A DNA stretch of 64,000 nt from Embleya scabrispora (lineage in GTDB: Bacteria; Actinomycetota; Actinomycetes; Streptomycetales; Streptomycetaceae). Made by a program: the position numbers and the translations under genes. This document shows, in pieces, positions 39,500 through 48,578 of this stretch; positions within the stretch are counted from its first letter, which is position 1; every line of letters begins with the position of its first letter. The DNA is taken from positions 6,448,001 through 6,512,000 of the forward strand of contig NZ_MWQN01000001.1 in NCBI RefSeq assembly GCF_002024165.1, given 5' to 3'. The notes below the pieces were generated by a model. It was not told the DNA's origin, searched no databases, and was given only the letters and a program-made list of their open reading frames with translations.

Positions 39500-40375
39500 C
39501 CGACTGCCGACTGCCGACTGCCGACTGCCGACTCGCAGACCCGCCGCCTGCCGCCTGCCGACTGCGGACCGCCGATCGCCGACCGTCGCCTGCGGACCCG
39601 CCGCCTGCGGACCGCCGACCGTCGCCTGCGGACCCGCCGACCCGCCGCCTGCCGACTGCGGACCGCCGACGGCCGACTGCGGACCCGCCGACTCGCAGAC
39701 CCGCCGCCTGCCGCCTGCCGACTGCCGACTGCGGACCGCCGACGGCCGACTGCGGACCCGCCGACTCGCAGACCCGCCGCCTGCCGCCTGCCGCCTGCCG
39801 ACTGCGGACCGCCGATCGCCGACCGTCGCCTGCGGACCCGCCGCCTGCGGACCGCCGACCGTCGCCTGCGGACCCGCCGACCCGCCGCCTGCCGACTGCG
39901 GACCGCCGACGGCCGACTGCGGACCCGCCGACTCGCAGACCCGCCGCCTGCCGCCTGCCGCCTGCCGACTGCGGACCGCCGATCGCCGACCGTCGCCTGC
40001 GGACCCGCCGCCTGCGGACCGCCGACCGTCGCCTGCGGACCCGCCGACCCGCCGCCTGCCGACTGCGGACCGCCGACTGCCGACTGCGGACCCGCCGACT
40101 CGCAGACCCGCCGCCTGCCGCCTGCCGACTGCCGACTGCGGACCGCCGACGGCCGACTGCGGACCCGCCGACTCGCAGACCCGCCGCCTGCCGCCTGCCG
40201 CCTGCCGACTGCGGACCGCCGATCGCCGACCGCCGACCGTCGCCTGCGGACCCGCCGCCTGCGGACCCGCTGACTCGCCGCCTGCCGACTGCGGACCGCC
40301 GACCGTCCCTGCGGACCCGCCGACCCGCCGACCCGCCGACCCGCCGACCGCAGCGTGTGGACCCGCCGACCGTCG
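39500..40375. repeat. Heptamer-based minisatellite, about 0.88 kb
   Basis: Built almost wholly from 7-bp words CCGACTG, CCGCCTG and relatives (GCGGACC, CCGATCG). The marker ACTCGCAGACCCGCC recurs at 39531, 39691, 39764, 39931, 40098 and 40171, giving spacings of 160, 73, 167, 167 and 73 bp, so 73- and about 167-bp blocks combine into a 240-bp superunit. Frames are open on both strands because stop codons are absent from the words; the translations are simple repeats (ADPPTRRLPTADRR) and no ribosome site leads them. I consider it non-coding. It sits between the cobA-side repeats and the RNA methyltransferase; 40376-40545 is a T-rich stretch likely to hold the latter's promoter. Confidence 0.93.
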
Positions 40376-40545
40376 ACCCGTTGATCGACGGTCGTTGGCC
40401 GCTGGTTGTTGGTTGCCCCGGTGGTTGTGTTCGCTTGTCTGTCTGGGTTTGCCGGGGTTTGTTTGTCCGGTTGTGTTCGTGTGATTGCGCTTGCTTGGCT
40501 GCGTTTGCTTGCCGGGTCTTCGGGTGGGGCTGGGAGACTGGTTGG

Positions 40546-41349
40546 ATGTCTGTGATCTGTGTGGAGGATCCGGGTGATTCTCGTCTTGTCGATTACACCG
40601 GCCTGACCGATGTCGAGTTGCGGCGGCGGCGTGAACCGGCCGAGGGGTTGTTCATGGCCGAGGGGGAGAAGGTGATTCGGCGGGCGCTCGAGGCGGGGTA
40701 TCCGATGCGGTCGATGCTTCTCTCGGAGCGTTGGCTGGAGACCATGGCCGAGGTGATCGAGGGCACGGACGTTCCCGTGTACGTGGGTAGTCCCGAGGTC
40801 GTCGAGCGGGTGACGGGGTATCAGGTGCATCGCGGGGCGCTGGCGTCGATGGGGCGCAAGGTGTTGCCGGCGGTGGGTGATCTGGTGGCCGGTGCGCGGC
40901 GGGTCGCGGTGTTGGAGGGGGTCAACGATCACACCAACGTCGGGGCGATCTTCCGGGGCGCTGCGGCGCTCGGCATGGATGCGGTGCTGTTGTCGCCGGA
41001 CTGCGCGGATCCGCTGTACCGGCGGTCGGTGAAGGTTTCGATGGGCGCGGTGTTCTCGGTGCCGTACGCGCGCCTGGACCCATGGCCCGGCGGCCTCGAC
41101 GTGCTGCGGGGGGCGGGGTTGACGTTGCTAGCGCTGACTCCGGGCGAAGGGTCGGTGGCGTTGAACGAGTTGCCGTCCGCGGACACCGATCGATGTGCGT
41201 TGATGCTGGGCGCGGAGGGGCCTGGGTTGACCGCGAAGGCGTTGGCCGCGGCGGATCGGTTGGTCCGGATCCCGATGTCGCACGGGGTGGACTCGCTGAA
41301 CGTCGGTGCCGCTGCGGCGGTCGCCTTCTATGCGGTGGCGTTCGGCTGA
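40546..41349 (+). CDS. SpoU-family (TrmH-type) RNA 2'-O-methyltransferase
   Basis: A 267-residue SPOUT methyltransferase that probably methylates a ribose in rRNA or tRNA. The N-terminal substrate-binding domain includes EPAEGLFMAEGEKVIRRALEAGY; the SPOUT knot has motif 1 NDHTNVGAIFRGAAALG, motif 2 LMLGAEGPGL and motif 3 IPMSHGVDSLNVGAAAAVAFY, which bind SAM. The reading frame is open far upstream into the minisatellite, but homologous sequence starts at the ATG given. No strong ribosome site is seen. The target nucleotide cannot be assigned. Confidence 0.9.
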   Translation: MSVICVEDPGDSRLVDYTGLTDVELRRRREPAEGLFMAEGEKVIRRALEAGYPMRSMLLSERWLETMAEVIEGTDVPVYVGSPEVVERVTGYQVHRGALASMGRKVLPAVGDLVAGARRVAVLEGVNDHTNVGAIFRGAAALGMDAVLLSPDCADPLYRRSVKVSMGAVFSVPYARLDPWPGGLDVLRGAGLTLLALTPGEGSVALNELPSADTDRCALMLGAEGPGLTAKALAAADRLVRIPMSHGVDSLNVGAAAAVAFYAVAFG

Positions 41350-41396
41350 GTGGGTGGCGGCCGAATGGGGGAAAGTCGGGCGATGGGTCCGTGGGC

Positions 41397-42284
41397 TCAA
41401 GTGTTCGACGGGGGATCGTAGTGGCGTTCCCGGGCGGTCGCGCCCGAACGTTGGATGTCGTTGATCGAGCGGGTGTGGTAGAGGTCCGGGCGGGTGTGTA
41501 CGCGGCGCCCCCGCATGCGGGCCAGCCGGACTTCGGTGCCCCGGTCCCAGATGTGCAGGCGGGGCGCGTCGGTGTCGGGATACCTCCAGGGGGCGAACCG
41601 GCTCGGCGGCACGGGCAGTTCCTCGATCTCGCGGCGCGCGGTCCGGGCCGCGCTCACCCGGCGCCGGTAGTCGTGGAAGATCTGGAACTCGTAGCGGCGC
41701 AGGTACTCGTAGGCCATCGGCGTGGTGGCGGACACTTCCATGCCCGCGATGCACACCGCCTCGCGGCGTAGCGCGTCGGCGTTCGCGGGCAGTACCAACA
41801 GGCCCTCCCGCAGGGTGTCTTCCGGCCTACGCTTGTGCCGGCGCTCGCGCTCCCAATCCCACATGGGCTCCGGGTGCCGCCGCATCCAGGCGTCGCGGTC
41901 GGCGAGCGCGGCGTCCAGGCCGTGGGTGCGCCAGTACACGGTGCCGTCCGGTCGGCCCAGCGTCGGCAGCAGTCGGCGCAGGTCGCGGGCGGCGCGGCCG
42001 CCGAACGGGGTGCGCTCGCCGGCGAACAGCACGATGGGCGGCGAGGGTTCGGCGTCGAACGGGTTCGGGTCGAGGTGGCGGCGGTCGATCACCACCAGGG
42101 TGTTCGGGTATCGCTCGTGCGCCAGGCCCCACATCAACCGGGCGAACAGCACGGCCCCGGCCCGGTCGGACACCACGTGCCAGCTGTCGTGGAAGCAGTT
42201 GACGGCGAACCGGGTCGTGTTCGACGGGCGTGGGGTGATCAGCCGGTAGGGCCGTCCGTCCAGGTAGGCGGTGATCCGATGCAT
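41397..42284 (-). CDS. Conserved-looking hypothetical protein, Arg/His-rich
   Basis: A 295-residue protein I do not recognise. It looks soluble, without signal peptide or membrane spans. Features: VNCFHDSWHVVSDRAGAVLFARLMWGLAHE near the N-terminus, DRRHLDPNPFDAEP, GTVYWRTHGLDAAL, a basic middle (RERRHKRRPED) and IFHDYRRRVSAARTARREIEE. Codon use matches its neighbours. The start has AGGTGATC about nine bases upstream. It is convergent with the RNA methyltransferase and divergent from the DUF2637 gene. No function is proposed. Confidence 0.7.
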   Translation of the reverse strand: MHRITAYLDGRPYRLITPRPSNTTRFAVNCFHDSWHVVSDRAGAVLFARLMWGLAHERYPNTLVVIDRRHLDPNPFDAEPSPPIVLFAGERTPFGGRAARDLRRLLPTLGRPDGTVYWRTHGLDAALADRDAWMRRHPEPMWDWERERRHKRRPEDTLREGLLVLPANADALRREAVCIAGMEVSATTPMAYEYLRRYEFQIFHDYRRRVSAARTARREIEELPVPPSRFAPWRYPDTDAPRLHIWDRGTEVRLARMRGRRVHTRPDLYHTRSINDIQRSGATARERHYDPPSNT

Positions 42285-42712
42285 TTTGATCCGATCACCT
42301 GCGTCCCGGTTGACGCCCGAATGCTTTCGTTTGTGTACTTGGTTGGTAGTGATCCGCTTCTCTCTTTCTTGCGTTTGTTGAGATGTTTCTTCCGATCATC
42401 CCGGAATTCGAGGCAACGGCCTTCCCTGATTTGTCTCACGACATGCCGATCGCGTCATGCCAATTTCGATCGAATGTGATCTTGGACTAGCGTGTGCGCG
42501 GAAGTGCAGTACGGTCGAGCGTCGCCCAAAATGGCGCAGTGGCCTGTTCGGGTCGCACGGGCGGCCGAAAAAGTGGATGTGCGGGGGAATGTCCCGTCAC
42601 CCACACGCGGGATATTCGGTGGATTCGACCCGCACCAGGCGAAATTCCGCCAGTATGGGGCGCCGCGCAATCGGATCAGGAACGGGAAGCGAGGCAAAGC
42701 TCGTTGGAGATC
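42285..42712. promoter_or_regulatory. Divergent intergenic region of lower GC content
   Basis: A 428-bp gap between divergent genes. The part from about 42285 to 42490 is clearly richer in A/T (runs such as TTTCTTGCGTTTGTTGAG) than anywhere nearby, and GGACTAGCGTG near 42484 is a candidate -10 region (TAGCGT) for the DUF2637 gene. No RNA gene or repeat is seen. Promoters for both flanking genes are expected here. Confidence 0.5.
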
Positions 42713-43825
42713 ATGGGTGTACCCCTGGCCTGGGCCCTCGTCGGCTTGGCGGAACTGGTCGCCCTTATGGCGCTTGTGGCGTATCTGGTCGTCCGACGCC
42801 GCAAGGCCGATGCGACGGATACCGGGGAAGGATCCGACAACTGGGAGCGTGAGCAGGATCGCCGGCGGCGCAAGGAGCTGATGTACGGGGTCGCCTCGTA
42901 CACGCTGCTGTTCGTCTGCGCCGGCGTCGCGGCCGCGCTGTCGTTCCACGGCCTGGTCGGCTTCGGCCGGGAGAACCTCGGGCTCGCCAACGGCTGGGAG
43001 TACCTGGTGCCGTTCGGGCTCGACGGGGCGGCGATGTTCTGCTCCGTGCTCGCGGTGCGCGAGGCCAGCCACGGCGACGCGGCGCTCGGCTCGCGGATAC
43101 TGGTCTGGACGTTCGCGGGTGCCTCGGCCTGGTTCAACTGGGTGCATGCGCCGCGCGGCGACATGCACGCCGGTGCGCCGCAGTTCTTCGCCGGCATGTC
43201 GCTCTCCGCGGCCGTCCTGTTCGACCGTGCGCTGAAGCAGACCCGTCGCGCCGCGCTGCGCGAACAGGGCCTGGTACCGCGTCCGTTGCCGCAGATCCGG
43301 ATCGTGCGGTGGCTGCGCGCCCCGCACGAGACGTTCAACGCCTGGTCGCTCATGCTGCTCGAAGGCGTGCGCACCCTCGACGAGGCGGTCGAGGAGGTCC
43401 GCGAGGACAAGCGGGCCAAGCAGGACGACCGCGAGCGCCGGCGGATCGACGGCAAACGCGAGCGGGCGCAGCTCAAGGCGCTCAGCCGCGGCGAGGGCAC
43501 CGGCCACTTCGGTCGGCGCGGCGCCGCACGTCAGGAAATGGCTGCTCTGCCGGGAGGTGGCGGCTCCGAAGCACTCTCGGAGCCTGCTATAGCCGGAAAC
43601 GACGTTTCCGGCCACGGCGGCTCAGCCGACCCGAACGGCTCTTCCGGCCGTCCGGCTCTTGCCTCTCCCGCGCGAGCGAGCGAACTCCCGGCGGCGACGG
43701 GTACTTCCACCGGTGCCGAGCGGCGCGACGTCATCGACCTCACCGCCGAGGACGACACCATGACGCTGCCCCGGCTCGACTCGCTGGAGCGCAAACTGAA
43801 GGACCTGGAACGCCAGTTCGGCTGA
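42713..43825 (+). CDS. DUF2637-type four-helix membrane protein
   Basis: A 370-residue protein with four membrane helices in the N-terminal half (VPLAWALVGLAELVALMALV; YTLLFVCAGVAAALSFHGLV; VPFGLDGAAMFCSVLAV; ILVWTFAGASAWFNWVHA) in the DUF2637 pattern. After them come a charged cytoplasmic stretch (VEEVREDKRAKQDDRERRRIDGKRERAQ), a Gly/Ser/Pro-rich linker and a terminal short coiled coil (LDSLERKLKDLERQFG). DUF2637 proteins are widespread in Streptomyces and on conjugative plasmids; their role is not settled. The ATG has TTGGAGATC upstream. A 16-bp terminator hairpin follows. Confidence 0.8.
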   Translation: MGVPLAWALVGLAELVALMALVAYLVVRRRKADATDTGEGSDNWEREQDRRRRKELMYGVASYTLLFVCAGVAAALSFHGLVGFGRENLGLANGWEYLVPFGLDGAAMFCSVLAVREASHGDAALGSRILVWTFAGASAWFNWVHAPRGDMHAGAPQFFAGMSLSAAVLFDRALKQTRRAALREQGLVPRPLPQIRIVRWLRAPHETFNAWSLMLLEGVRTLDEAVEEVREDKRAKQDDRERRRIDGKRERAQLKALSRGEGTGHFGRRGAARQEMAALPGGGGSEALSEPAIAGNDVSGHGGSADPNGSSGRPALASPARASELPAATGTSTGAERRDVIDLTAEDDTMTLPRLDSLERKLKDLERQFG

Positions 43826-43878
43826 GGCCGGACACCGCGTGATCCGACGCGGCGCGCGAGGCGGTGCGGTACACACGA

Positions 43879-43914
43879 ACGAGGGGCATCCGGCCCGAGC
43901 CGGATGCCCCTCGT
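43879..43914. terminator. Bidirectional terminator hairpin
   Basis: Perfect 16-bp stem ACGAGGGGCATCCGGC and its complement with a 4-nt CCGA loop, between the DUF2637 gene and the convergent kinase gene. The rest of the 365-bp gap (43826-44190) shows no gene. Confidence 0.88.
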
Positions 43915-44190
43915 CGTCGTTGGGATGGATGGCGGAGTGGGGTGTTGGGCCCCGCGCTCGGGTGGCGGGGGGCCGGGCGGCGCGGGCCGTCTCAGGAGTC
44001 GGCCCGGCACGACACAGGGGCGGCTCGACGCCGGCTGCGGCGGGCGCTTTGAGGCGTTGTGCGGCTCGGCCGCAGAGCGCCCGCCGACCGTGGGGAGCGG
44101 CCGAATTCCTCGGATTGTTCGTATCACCCGGATCGCCCCGATAGGTATCGTGCGCGGGCGGAGGGTCCGTGCCGGCGCTGGCGACCGTGT

Positions 44191-46359
44191 TCAGGCGGTG
44201 GGGACCAGGACGCCGGAGGGGCCGACCACGTAGCGGGTGGTCACGTCGGGGACGTCCAGGTAGGACTGGATGCGCGAGATGCCGCCCTCGACCACCGTCC
44301 AGCGGGTGGCGACCGCCTGCGGATCCGCGACCGCGGCGAGCGCGGCCACCGTGGTCGGCGCGCCGTTGGCGAAGCGGAAGAGTTCCACCAGGTGCGTCGC
44401 CGGGCCGCCCGCGCCGGGGGTGCGGGTGAGCACCACGACCACCGCCGGGGCGCCGTCCAGGCTCGCCGGGACCACGTCGCCGAGGGTGACCCGATCGCTG
44501 CCGACCACGGCCGTGCCGTCGGTCAGGGTGACCGTGGCGCCGCTCACCGACGGGTCGGAGTAGGTGCGGTCCGACCAGTCCGCGATCGGGATCGAGCCGT
44601 GTGCCGGGCCGATCCGGAACGGCCCGGGCGCCTGCGGCGGCGCCGGGTCGGCGGCCGCGGGCACCTTCGGCCCGTCGTCGCCGCCGTCGCTCTGGAACGC
44701 GGCGATCGCGAACGCGGCGATCGCGGTGACCACCACGAAGACGACCAACTGCTGGATCAGCAACCGCCGTCGCTCCTCGGGCCGACGGCGGCGCGGAGCG
44801 CCGGACGCGGACCCCGAGCCGGGGCCGGAGCCGGAGCCCGCGCGGGAGCGCGGGCCGTGGTCGACCCGGCCGGCCCGCTTGCCCTCCGGGCGATCCGGGT
44901 GGCTCGAACGATCCGAGGAGTTCGGCCGCTCCGCGCGCTCGCCCCGCTCCGCGGTCGAACCGCGCGAGGCCTCGGAGCGTTCGCCGCGGCCGGCCTCGGG
45001 CCGCCCCGTGTCGTGCCGGCCCCCGTCGGGGCGCGTCTCGTGCCGGGCCGATTCCTGCCGCGGCTCGTGCCGCCCGGCGTCGCCCCGCCCGGGCTCGTGC
45101 CGGACCGCGTGCTCCGCCCGCCCGCCGTCCGCGCCGCGCCGATCGGACCCCTGGCCCTCGGACCCGTGGGCCCGCGCGTCGTGCCGAGCCGCGTCCGGAC
45201 GAGTCGCCTCGTGCCGCGCCCCGTCGTGCCGACCCGACTCGGACCGACCCGCGCCGTGCCCCTCCGTCGACCCCCGGCCGGGCTCCGCGCGCCCCGACTC
45301 CGGCCGACCCGACTCCGGCCGACCCGTCTCCGTCCGATGCGCCGCCGAGCGCTCGGCCCGCGTGTCCTCGTCCCGCCGCGCCCCCTCGCGCCGCGCCGCC
45401 TCGCGCCTGGCCCGTTCCCGCTCCCGCTCGCGGTCTCGCTCCCTCGGCCCCGCCGCGACCGTCGCGCCGCCCTTCATCGCGGCCGGTGCCGCGGTCGACG
45501 GCGCCGCCGCCGTGCCGCGCGTCGGCGTACCCCGTTCGGCCTCGCGCCGCCGGGCGATCGCGGCCAGCCGCTCGCGGACCTGCTCGGCGGTCGGCCGCAT
45601 CCGCGGATCCTTGGACAGGCACGCCGAGATCAACGGCACCACCTGCTCCGGCACGCCCTCGAGGTCGGGTTCCTCGTGCACGACGCGATACAGCAGCGCG
45701 TCCACCGGCCCCGACCCGAACGGCGGTGCCCCGCGCCCCGCGTAGGCCAGCGTGACACCGAGCGCGAAGATGTCGGTGGCCGGTGTCACGGTCTGCCCGC
45801 GCACCTGTTCGGGGGCCAGAAATCCCGGTGAGCCGACGGCCGTTCCGGTGACGGTCAGGGTGCCGGCGCCGTCCGCGTAGGCGATGCCGAAGTCGATGAT
45901 CTGCGGCCCGTCGGGGGACAGCAGGATGTTGGACGGTTTCACGTCGCGATGCACGACGCCGACCGCGTGTACGGACACCAGGCCGTCGGCCACCGCCGAG
46001 CCGATCCGGGCCAGGTCCAGGCAACCCAGCGGGCCGCGTTCGCCGACCCGGCGCTGGAGGGACGGGCCGGGCACGTACACGGTGGCCAGCCAGGGCCGCT
46101 CGGCGCCCGCGTCGGCGTCCACGAGGGCGGCCGTACGATTGCCGCGCACCATCGCCGCCGCGGCCACCTCGCGCGCGAAGCGGGAGCGGAACTCCGGGTT
46201 CCCGGCCAGCTCTTGGCGGATCAGCTTGAGCGCGACCCGGGTGCCGTGCCGGTCCACCCCGAGGTAGACCACGCCCATGCCGCCGGCCCCGAGACGGCGC
46301 AGCAACCGATACGAACCGACGATGCGCGGATCCTGCCGTCGCAGCCGCACCATCGTCAT
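44191..46359 (-). CDS. Transmembrane Ser/Thr protein kinase (PknB-type)
   Basis: A 722-residue Hanks-type kinase. The catalytic domain fills residues 15-275: glycine loop GAGGMG (24-29), ATP lysine Lys45, HRDVKPSN (HRD at 137-139) and DFG (156-158). A roughly 240-residue cytoplasmic linker of Arg/Asp/Glu/His/Ser/Gly repeats (RHEPGRGDAGRHEP and similar) leads to one membrane span (IQQLVVFVVVTAIAAFAIAAF, about 531-553) and a 165-residue external domain with no PASTA repeat that I can recognise. The start is the ATG after GCGAGGGGATCGGG; a longer open frame upstream lacks a ribosome site. The substrate is unknown. Confidence 0.93.
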   Translation of the reverse strand: MTMVRLRRQDPRIVGSYRLLRRLGAGGMGVVYLGVDRHGTRVALKLIRQELAGNPEFRSRFAREVAAAAMVRGNRTAALVDADAGAERPWLATVYVPGPSLQRRVGERGPLGCLDLARIGSAVADGLVSVHAVGVVHRDVKPSNILLSPDGPQIIDFGIAYADGAGTLTVTGTAVGSPGFLAPEQVRGQTVTPATDIFALGVTLAYAGRGAPPFGSGPVDALLYRVVHEEPDLEGVPEQVVPLISACLSKDPRMRPTAEQVRERLAAIARRREAERGTPTRGTAAAPSTAAPAAMKGGATVAAGPRERDRERERERARREAARREGARRDEDTRAERSAAHRTETGRPESGRPESGRAEPGRGSTEGHGAGRSESGRHDGARHEATRPDAARHDARAHGSEGQGSDRRGADGGRAEHAVRHEPGRGDAGRHEPRQESARHETRPDGGRHDTGRPEAGRGERSEASRGSTAERGERAERPNSSDRSSHPDRPEGKRAGRVDHGPRSRAGSGSGPGSGSASGAPRRRRPEERRRLLIQQLVVFVVVTAIAAFAIAAFQSDGGDDGPKVPAAADPAPPQAPGPFRIGPAHGSIPIADWSDRTYSDPSVSGATVTLTDGTAVVGSDRVTLGDVVPASLDGAPAVVVVLTRTPGAGGPATHLVELFRFANGAPTTVAALAAVADPQAVATRWTVVEGGISRIQSYLDVPDVTTRYVVGPSGVLVPTA

Positions 46360-46555
46360 GTGTGCCCGATCCCCTCGCGTGGTGCCGTCGTCCGGGTTTC
46401 GTCTGCCCGAATTCCCTGTGCGAGACACGTTAGAGGAACCCCGGTGCCCGGCGCGGTAAGGCGCCCCGGAGTCGGTGCCGGACCACCCCGCCGGGGCGCC
46501 CGTCGATGTCGGACCTGTGGGAGAAGATGGAGGTAATCGGTCGAAGGGGGCACGA

Positions 46556-46783
46556 ATGAAGGGCGATCGGGTCGAGATAGTGGTCGACGCGGGCGACAGC
46601 ACCAAAACCTACGAGATGACCGCGACCCGCGCGGGGCGCCGGCTCGACGTCGCGGTCCGGCGCGGCGTGGTCGAGGTGAGCGAGTTGACCCGAACGGGCA
46701 CGGTGGTGCGCACGGCGCGGTTCATGGCCAGCCGCGTACTGGCGCTGGTCGAACAGCCGTTGGACCAGCCCGGAGCCGACTGA
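46556..46783 (+). CDS. Small conserved-looking protein of unknown function (75 aa)
   Basis: Beta-rich, soluble 75-residue protein (VEIVVDAGDSTKTYEMTATRAGRRLDVAVRRGVVEVSELTRTG). It is preceded by GAAGGGGGCACGA, a usable ribosome site, and codon use is normal. It is divergent from the kinase, 197 bp away. The alternating hydrophobic strands suggest a compact beta-sheet domain. No function can be assigned. Confidence 0.68.
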   Translation: MKGDRVEIVVDAGDSTKTYEMTATRAGRRLDVAVRRGVVEVSELTRTGTVVRTARFMASRVLALVEQPLDQPGAD

Positions 46784-46829
46784 CCATGTGACGACGGCAG
46801 TCGAGGCAGGCGACTGCCGTCGCCCACGG

Positions 46830-47570
46830 CCGGCCCCAACCCCCGCCCACCAACCGCAGGCCGCGCGGCGACCGGGCGCCGCCTCGATCCGCGCACGCCA
46901 ACGGCTGCCGAAGCCTGTGCGTGCGGCAACCGCAGGCCGCCCAGACCGCGCGCCGACTGCGGGCGACCCATGCCCGCGGGCAGCAGCCGAGTGCCCCCGA
47001 AGTCCGCGCACGCCGGCGGTTGCCGAAACCTGTGCGTGTGGCGGCGGAGCGCGGCTCGGGCTCGTACGTGGCGACGGCAGGCCGGCCGAGTCTGCGCGCG
47101 GTGGCCGAGTGTCACTCGAGCCGCGCACGCCGGCGCTTGCCGAAGTCTGTGCGTGTGGTGGCGGGGTGTGGCTCGGGTTCGTGTGTGGCGACGGCGGGTT
47201 GGCCGAGTCTGCGTGTGGTGGCCGAGTGCCGTCCGAGTTCGCGGGCGCCGGCGGTTGGCGGAGCCTGTGTGGCGGCGGAGTGTGGCGCGGGCTCGTGTGT
47301 GGTGACGGCGGGTTGGCCGAGTCTGTGTGCGGTCGCCGAGTGCCGCTCGTGTCCGCACGGGGCCGGCGGTTGTCGAAGCCTGTGTGTGGCGGCGGAGTGT
47401 GGCGCGGGCTCGTGTGTGGCAACCGCAGGCTGCCCGAGTCTGCCTGCGGGGGACGGGTATCGCCCGAGTTCGCGGATGGGGACGGTTGTTCGAGCCCGTG
47501 GGTGGGGGCGAGGGGTGTTCGAGCTCGGGTGCGGCGACTGTGGGACGTTCGGGCGCGTCCGTGGCGGTGT
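46830..47570. repeat. Degenerate tandem repeat, period about 117 bp
   Basis: At least five imperfect tandem units marked by a GGCCGAGTCTG-like word at 47084, 47201, 47315 and 47432 (spacings 114-117 bp), each unit also holding GTGTGGCGGCGGAGTGTGGC and CGGCGGTTG. Divergence rises toward the 46.8-kb end, so the array is older than the 132-bp one at 5 kb. Both strands show long open frames with 39-residue repeats; because unit lengths are near multiples of three and stops are rare at this GC content, I treat them as non-coding. Confidence 0.8.
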
Positions 47571-47632
47571 GCTCGTCCCGGTAGTCTCTCCGGTCGAAGA
47601 TCGACACGGGCCGGTGCGGGGAACGAAACGGG

Positions 47633-48220
47633 GTGGGCGCCGAGGTGACGAGCCGTCAGGGCAGCCTGGGAGCCGTCGCGCGCCGACTCGCCGACGCGTT
47701 CGCCTGGCGGGAGACCCCGTGGGGCACCTTCGCCGACGCGTCCGAGTGGTGGCACGACCCCGAACTGCTCGCGATGCTCGGCCCCGGGCTCGGCGCCCTG
47801 CACGCCGACGCGCGACCGACACTGATCGTCGGGATCGAGACGCGCGGCCTCGTCCTCGGTCCGATCACCGCGCTGCATCTGGGCGTCGGCTTCGTGGAGA
47901 TCCGCAAGGATCGACGGATCGTGGGCGAGTACCGGGGCCCCGCCGCCGATCCCCTGCTGCGTGCCGCCACCCCGCCCGAATACCAGGACGGCGGCCTCAC
48001 CCTCGTGGTCCCGGGCCGGTTGTTCCGCCCGGGCGACCGGGTGTTGCTCGTCGACGAGTGGATCGAGACCGGCGCACAGGCGAGCGCGGTGCGGCGCATG
48101 GTCACCGAGGCCGGCGCCGAATGGATCGGCGCGGCGGTGGTGGTGGACGCCTGCGCACCGCACGTACGGGCCCGACTGGACGTGCGCGGTCTGCTCACCG
48201 AGGACGATCTGCCGGCGTGA
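47633..48220 (+). CDS. Type I phosphoribosyltransferase (adenine phosphoribosyltransferase-like)
   Basis: A 195-residue PRTase-fold protein. The PRPP-binding motif is VLLVDEWIETGAQ (137-149) with the two acidic residues Asp141-Glu142, and the flexible-loop region precedes it (VEIRKDRRIVGEYRG). LIVGIETRGLVLGPITAL resembles the PPi loop of adenine phosphoribosyltransferase. It may salvage a purine base or be a regulatory PRTase. The GTG chosen is weakly supported; a GTG at 47645 is also possible. It follows directly on the tandem repeat. Confidence 0.8.
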   Translation: MGAEVTSRQGSLGAVARRLADAFAWRETPWGTFADASEWWHDPELLAMLGPGLGALHADARPTLIVGIETRGLVLGPITALHLGVGFVEIRKDRRIVGEYRGPAADPLLRAATPPEYQDGGLTLVVPGRLFRPGDRVLLVDEWIETGAQASAVRRMVTEAGAEWIGAAVVVDACAPHVRARLDVRGLLTEDDLPA

Positions 48221-48266
48221 CCCCCCGGTCACCGGCGTCCGCGGCGGGACCCGACGGTCGGCCCGG

Positions 48267-48578
48267 TCAGGCCGCCGTCGTGGTTTCCTCCCGGTCGTGT
48301 CCCTGCTCCTGCTCGCGCAACAGCGCGGCGCGTTCGGTCTCGCCGAGACCCGCCCACACCCCCCGGCGTTCCGGGACCGACATCGCGTGCTCGTGGCAGC
48401 GCCGCCGCACGGGGCAGGAGATGCAGACCTTCTTGGCGACCCGCTCGCGCGCCCGGCGCTCGCCGGGTCGCTCCTGGTCGTCGCCGAAGAAGAGGCCGGC
48501 GTCCAGGCCCCTGCATGCCGCGTCCTCCTGCCACCCGTAACGCGGTGGTGTCGGTATGGCGATCCGTGTGGTCCCCAT
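48267..48578 (-). CDS. WhiB-like iron-sulfur transcription factor
   Basis: A 103-residue Wbl protein. Four cysteines that ligate a [4Fe-4S] cluster are Cys22, Cys52, Cys55 and Cys61 (AACRG; VCISCPVRRRC), followed by the GVWAGL turn (73-78) and a basic C-terminal helix. Wbl proteins bind the primary sigma factor and tune expression during development or stress; which Wbl class this is I cannot tell. The start ATG has AGGAGGAG about ten bases upstream. Confidence 0.92.
   Translation of the reverse strand: MGTTRIAIPTPPRYGWQEDAACRGLDAGLFFGDDQERPGERRARERVAKKVCISCPVRRRCHEHAMSVPERRGVWAGLGETERAALLREQEQGHDREETTTAA

Noticed and set aside
39415-40545. N-terminal extension of the SpoU methyltransferase through the minisatellite
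   Set aside because: The extension is simple repeat translation; conserved sequence starts at the ATG at 40546.
41391-41413. Possible further copy of the dispersed repeat (GGGCTCAAGTGTTCGACGGG)
   Set aside because: Too diverged from the consensus to count and not at the expected distance from a stop codon.
46609-47607. 332-codon minus-strand and 539-codon plus-strand frames over the 117-bp repeat
   Set aside because: Both consist of the same degenerate repeat read in different frames, with no domain and no ribosome site.
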